Shown here one piece after another: positions 60,700 to 64,000 of a stretch of DNA of 64,000 nucleotides (position 1 is its first letter; every line of letters begins with the position of its first letter). The translations under genes and the position numbers were made by a program. The DNA comes from Alnus glutinosa (Eukaryota; Streptophyta; Magnoliopsida; Fagales; Betulaceae): positions 29,867,116-29,931,115 of the forward strand of contig NC_084890.1 of NCBI RefSeq assembly GCF_958979055.1, read 5' to 3'. Below the pieces are notes generated by a model, which did not search any database, was not told where the DNA came from, and worked only from the letters and a program-made list of their open reading frames with translations.

Positions 60700-61118
60700 G
60701 CATGAGGTTATAATTGTTGTAGTTGGCATTATTATGTATTCTCTGAGGTTATTTTGACTAATTTAATGATGACTAATAAATGGGTATGGTGGGAGAGAAT
60801 GAACAATATCTACAAGAGGTAATTGTCTTTACGGGTATTCTCAAATTTGCAAATGTTGTGACTAGGTTGGAGAATATAATGGACAAATTGACTAAGCCTC
60901 ATTTTTTTTGTTAGATTGTTTATTGTTTTTTTACAAACTTCAATATTTGATTGTAAATGGTAATTGTTTTATAGGTCCGCTCCCTTCCGCTTTGTTTAAC
61001 TGCAAACAACTGCAAATTTTATGGATGTCGTCCAATAGATTCACAGGAAGTGTACCTTCAGAAATTGGATGCTTAAGTATGCTAACAAAGTTATATCTTT
61101 ACGACAACAGTTTTGGAG
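60700..61118 (+). pseudogene. shuffled RLK module 2, LRR exon intact
   Basis: Same layout: 60788-60830 keeps 'tatggtgggagagaatgaac', 'atctacaagaggtaatt'. The LRR exon 60975-61118 (acceptor ttttatag, donor GGAG|gtatgt) is 144 bp, exactly two 24-residue repeats, and is open: GPLPSALFNCKQLQILWMSS, NRFTGSVPSEIGCLSMLTKL, YLYDNSFGG. Its phase at both ends equals that of exon 1's 3' end, so it could be spliced in without shifting the frame. No evidence of use. Confidence 0.65.
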
Positions 61119-61344
61119 GTATGTTTAGCCTTGCTTTAATTGACAGATTATACATATGGATGACATCAGTAACTGAACTTATTTGTTTTTTTTTTTTTAA
61201 TGCATCCGATGGTACGAAGTACAAAATAATTTGTCCAAAGCACATAAGGAAACAAAAGGACCTAAGCAATTCAGAGACAAAAGAAAATTCTAATGGATAG
61301 TAATCTAATTGTTTATTGCTGTTAAAATTCAAATTAATGCTTCC

Positions 61345-61480
61345 CTAAGTGAATAACCCTGGTTCGCTTCTTCCTTAGCCTCGTCCTGAGAAGAGTCTTG
61401 TTCTTCCTTAACCTTATTCACAGCGTAAGCCTCTTTGACGCTTAGTTTCACTGAATTCATAATTGCTCATACGTACTTCA
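61345..61480 (-). pseudogene. coding-like fragment, copy 2 (partner 59375-59485)
   Basis: See 59375-59485. Reads MSNYEFSETK, then after a frame change VKEAYAVNKVKEEQDSSQDE and AKEEANQGYS on the minus strand. It directly follows module 2. Confidence 0.3.
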
Positions 61481-61989
61481 AATTCTTCCTTGTGCAACAA
61501 AACGGTTCGTTAGCTCATCGTAAGAACTCACCAACTCTAACTTGTAGCACGATGCCTAACCCAGGATTCACACTTAGCTTGCATCATCACCTGCTAAACT
61601 TGTCCTATACATTACTCACCTATACCTATCTATGGACTATGATCACAACCTCATATCTGTTTTATATGGTTCAAGAGCCCAATTTTCTAATCCCACATGT
61701 AACGTCCCTCAAATTTAATTAATTTAATAATTAATTCAATGGGTTTCCTAACACCTATTTACCAAGAAAATATCTCTCAAAAGATCTATCTATAACTCAC
61801 TAGAATTAATTAATAAAAATAATTAACATGGAGAGTTAAAGCAGCAAGAATTTTTCACATCAACTAACAGGGAGTTAACTGGAAATACTACCCCAAATTA
61901 GGACAAACAATTTTTAACACAACTCATGAATCCGTCACAAACCTTACCCGATATTAAAAGGTTGTAGGCACCATTCCCCCACACGACAA

Positions 61990-62360
61990 TTTTTGAACCT
62001 TTCTTACATGAACATTGTAGACACCATTCTTCTACACGTAGGAAACCTTTCATTTCTAGTTAGTCTAAACATTGAAAACAATAATTTTCATGGCTCTCTG
62101 TCTCATCTTTACCAATTACAACACTTATCGTTTGGATTCAATAACTTCGGTGGTAAAATCCCATTATAAATGGATATGCTATCCAAACTTCAAAATTTGC
62201 CTCTAAGCGGTAACAATTTCACAGGAAGTATTTCACCATCTCTATCAAATATATCTTCATTGCAAATATTAAATCTCGGATGTAACAAGCTTTCGGGCTC
62301 CATACCTTCCTCCATCTTTAACATATCTACCTTGCCAGAAATTTATCTAAAGTTTTGCAA
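61990..62360 (+). pseudogene. LRR-RLK copy F: broken exon 1 fragment
   Basis: Matches the middle of copy E exon 1: 'ggaaacctttcatttct' (GNLSFLVSLNIENNNFHGSL), QLQHLSFGFNNFGGKIPL, a TAA at 62167-62169, then MDMLSKLQNLPLSGNNFTGS, SPSLSNISSLQILNLGCNK and SGSIPSSIFNISTLPEIYL. Similarity stops at about 62352 in mid-repeat. A deletion removes the PNEL segment present in E (SLPNELSHLYNL against SLSHLYQL). Signal peptide and N-cap are absent. Confidence 0.8.
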
Positions 62361-63149
62361 GACGAGACAAGCTGACAGAGCTGTGGGGTGGGAAAACCGT
62401 GACGGTTACTAGAAGTTTTATGCACGCATCAAGCTATATAGCCTATATACCCTATACCCTATACCTTGTAAACCAAATTAAGATTAGCAAAATGAAATTG
62501 ATTGGCACGAGTTTGAATGGGGAAGACACGTTCAATTATATTGTTTATTCAAGAATTGACACGTGATATAGCTTATAAGAGTTACGAGGAACAGTATAAC
62601 CACTTGTTTTATAACATTCAGGTCAGGCTGGCTCATCAAATTTACTTTCAATTTTTTTTTTTGTTTTTGTTTTGTTTTCTTTTTTTTTTTCTTTTTAGAA
62701 AAAAAAAAAAAATGAAGCAAAAATTCGCTCTTTTTTTAAACCATCTACATCTTATTCAGCATTTTAAATGTACTTTTATAGTTTTATCTAAATATTATTT
62801 TTTTTAAAATTTCTTTATTCTTTCAACAATCATATCGCGCTGCCCTATATATTTTAATTTTATTATTATTTTTTTTTTAGTAAGGAAACAGTATTCACCA
62901 AAAATATCGCAACTAGACTTTTCTCCCCGTTTCAACGTTGGCTAGTCAAAATAGCCTGCTTTGAATGCTTGGTCTCTTTCTTATCATGCTTTTTTATTTT
63001 ATTTATTTATTTATTTTTAATCAAAGGGGATCTACCCACTCTTAATCCGAAAAGAAAATGAGAAGAAACAAAAATGCTTCCAAACACGTTATGAAAAGTG
63101 GTTTATTAGGGTTTAGGGTTTAGTGTTTAAATAATTGATTAGCACCCTT

Positions 63150-63514
63150 CCAAACAATGATTATGTTGACTAATTTAACGATGACTAATGAATGAGTATT
63201 AATATTGTGGGAAGGAAGGAACTGGATCTACAGGAGGTAATGTTTATCCAATGGAATTATGTTCAAATTGGCAAATGGTGTGACTAGACTCGAGAAACTA
63301 ATGGATCATTTGTGACTCATGAGCCCTTTCTTTTTGTCAATTTTTTTTTTTTTTCAAACTTCAATATTTGTTTGTAATGGTAATTGTTTTATAGGTCATG
63401 TCTCTTCCACTTTGTTTAATTGCAAATTTTAACGTTTTATAGGAAGTGTACCTTCAGAAATTGGAAGCTTAAGTTTGCTCACTGTGTTACACATTTCCAA
63501 CAACAATTTTGGAG
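63150..63514 (+). pseudogene. shuffled RLK module 3
   Basis: 63205-63245 keeps 'gtgggaaggaaggaactgga' and 'tctacaggaggtaatgttta' (kinase exon-3 scrap). The LRR exon 63395-63514 (acceptor ttttatag, donor GGAG|gtatgt) reads PSEIGSLSLLTVLHISNNNF at its end but is 24 bp shorter than module 2. The intron body between scrap and exon (ggcaaatggtgtgactagac, ctcatgagcccttt) matches modules 1 and 2. Confidence 0.6.
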
Positions 63515-63789
63515 GTATGTATAGCCTTGCTTTAATTGACAGATTATATATACGGATGACATCAGTATTTGAACCTATTTGTTTTTTTATTGCCTCTGAT
63601 GGTTACATTTCAATTAGAAGTACAAAATAATTTGTCCAAAACATCCCTCCATCAAATTCCTCCAGATCCTACGACAGAAACTGCATTGGAAAAAGAGGTG
63701 TTCAATTGATCCTTGGCAACTATAACAGAATCTACACAATGTATTTCCAGTAAACCCCTGACCAACACCTCAACCAACAATATTCACGA

Positions 63790-64000
63790 CTCATGCAGAT
63801 CGAGAACTTGTTTCCCATTTCCTTTTTTTTTTTTGTGGCACTTCTCATGCTACAATGTTACATGGCAAGTCAAGCTGTTGCAAATGTTCCTAACATTACC
63901 ACCGATTAATCAGCTCTTCTTGCCTTAAAATCTAGTATTTCTTATGATCCTCATAATGTTTTGACAAACAATTGGTCTGCTGGCATCTCTGTCTGTAATT
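63790..64000 (+). pseudogene. LRR-RLK copy G: start of exon 1, cut by window end
   Basis: The leader (cacctcaaccaacaatattc) and coding start align with copy E. The E start codon context atggagagaacttg is here atgcagatcgagaacttg. A longer T run in the signal-peptide codons shifts the frame, and a TAA stands at TTD|SALLAL (cgattaatcagctctt). After that the E-like frame resumes (LALKSSISYDPHNVLTNNW). It continues beyond 64000. Probably a pseudogene, although the rest is unseen. Confidence 0.7.

Overview
The window is plant nuclear DNA, most likely from a dicot tree or other long-lived dicot; the species cannot be fixed from sequence alone. The evidence is AT-rich intergenic DNA, GT..AG introns, plant-type leucine-rich-repeat receptor kinases (LRR-RLKs), an F-box/FBA gene, and many small plant DNA transposons (Mutator and hAT MITEs), tRNA-derived SINEs, L1-type LINE scraps and old LTR-retroelement remnants. 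No bacterial, viral or CRISPR-like system is present.

The backbone is a decayed tandem cluster of LRR-RLKs of the XII type (the FLS2/EFR/Xa21-like pattern-receptor class, non-RD kinases). Copy A (5144-7700) has an open LRR + membrane + kinase part but no first exon in the window. Copy D (36310-36690) is only a 3' tail. Copy B (40573-43411) is a pseudogene with a 369-bp Mutator MITE in the kinase exon. Copy C (50928-51286) is a short LRR piece joined to another decayed kinase fragment. Copy E (55565-56486) is an open first exon: signal peptide, N-terminal cap and LRRs. Copies F (about 61990-62360) and G (63790-end) are broken first exons. Between E and G lies a module, present three times, that joins a scrap of kinase exon 3 to a small LRR exon. 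B and C sit in one segmental duplication (about 38.0-47.7 kb against 47.7-54.7 kb), and parts of it recur at 11-14.3 kb. Very old RLK kinase fragments are scattered at 11.6-12.5, 13.6-14.3, 46.9-47.5, 51.3-52.0 and 53.6-54.0 kb.

On the minus strand at 28.4-33.1 kb are 13 ordered small exons of a different receptor kinase (LRR-VIII type). It is an ectodomain-only pseudogene. At 23.2-24.4 kb on the minus strand is an F-box/FBA gene that is complete except for one in-frame TGA at a conserved-looking Trp position, with a tandem repeat on its 5' side.

The rest is mobile-element archaeology: two Pack-type elements carrying captured host-gene fragments (726-1807, DUF1635-like; about 12.5-13.64 kb), a MULE with terminal inverted repeats of about 230 bp (19.86-21.15 kb), two solo LTRs with perfect 5-bp target duplications, two copies of one SINE, and several MITEs whose target duplications can be read. 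The most unusual structures are the exon-shuffled RLK modules at 60-63.5 kb, the chimeric copy C, and coding-like fragments of unknown origin near 38.1/47.9 kb and 59.4/61.4 kb.
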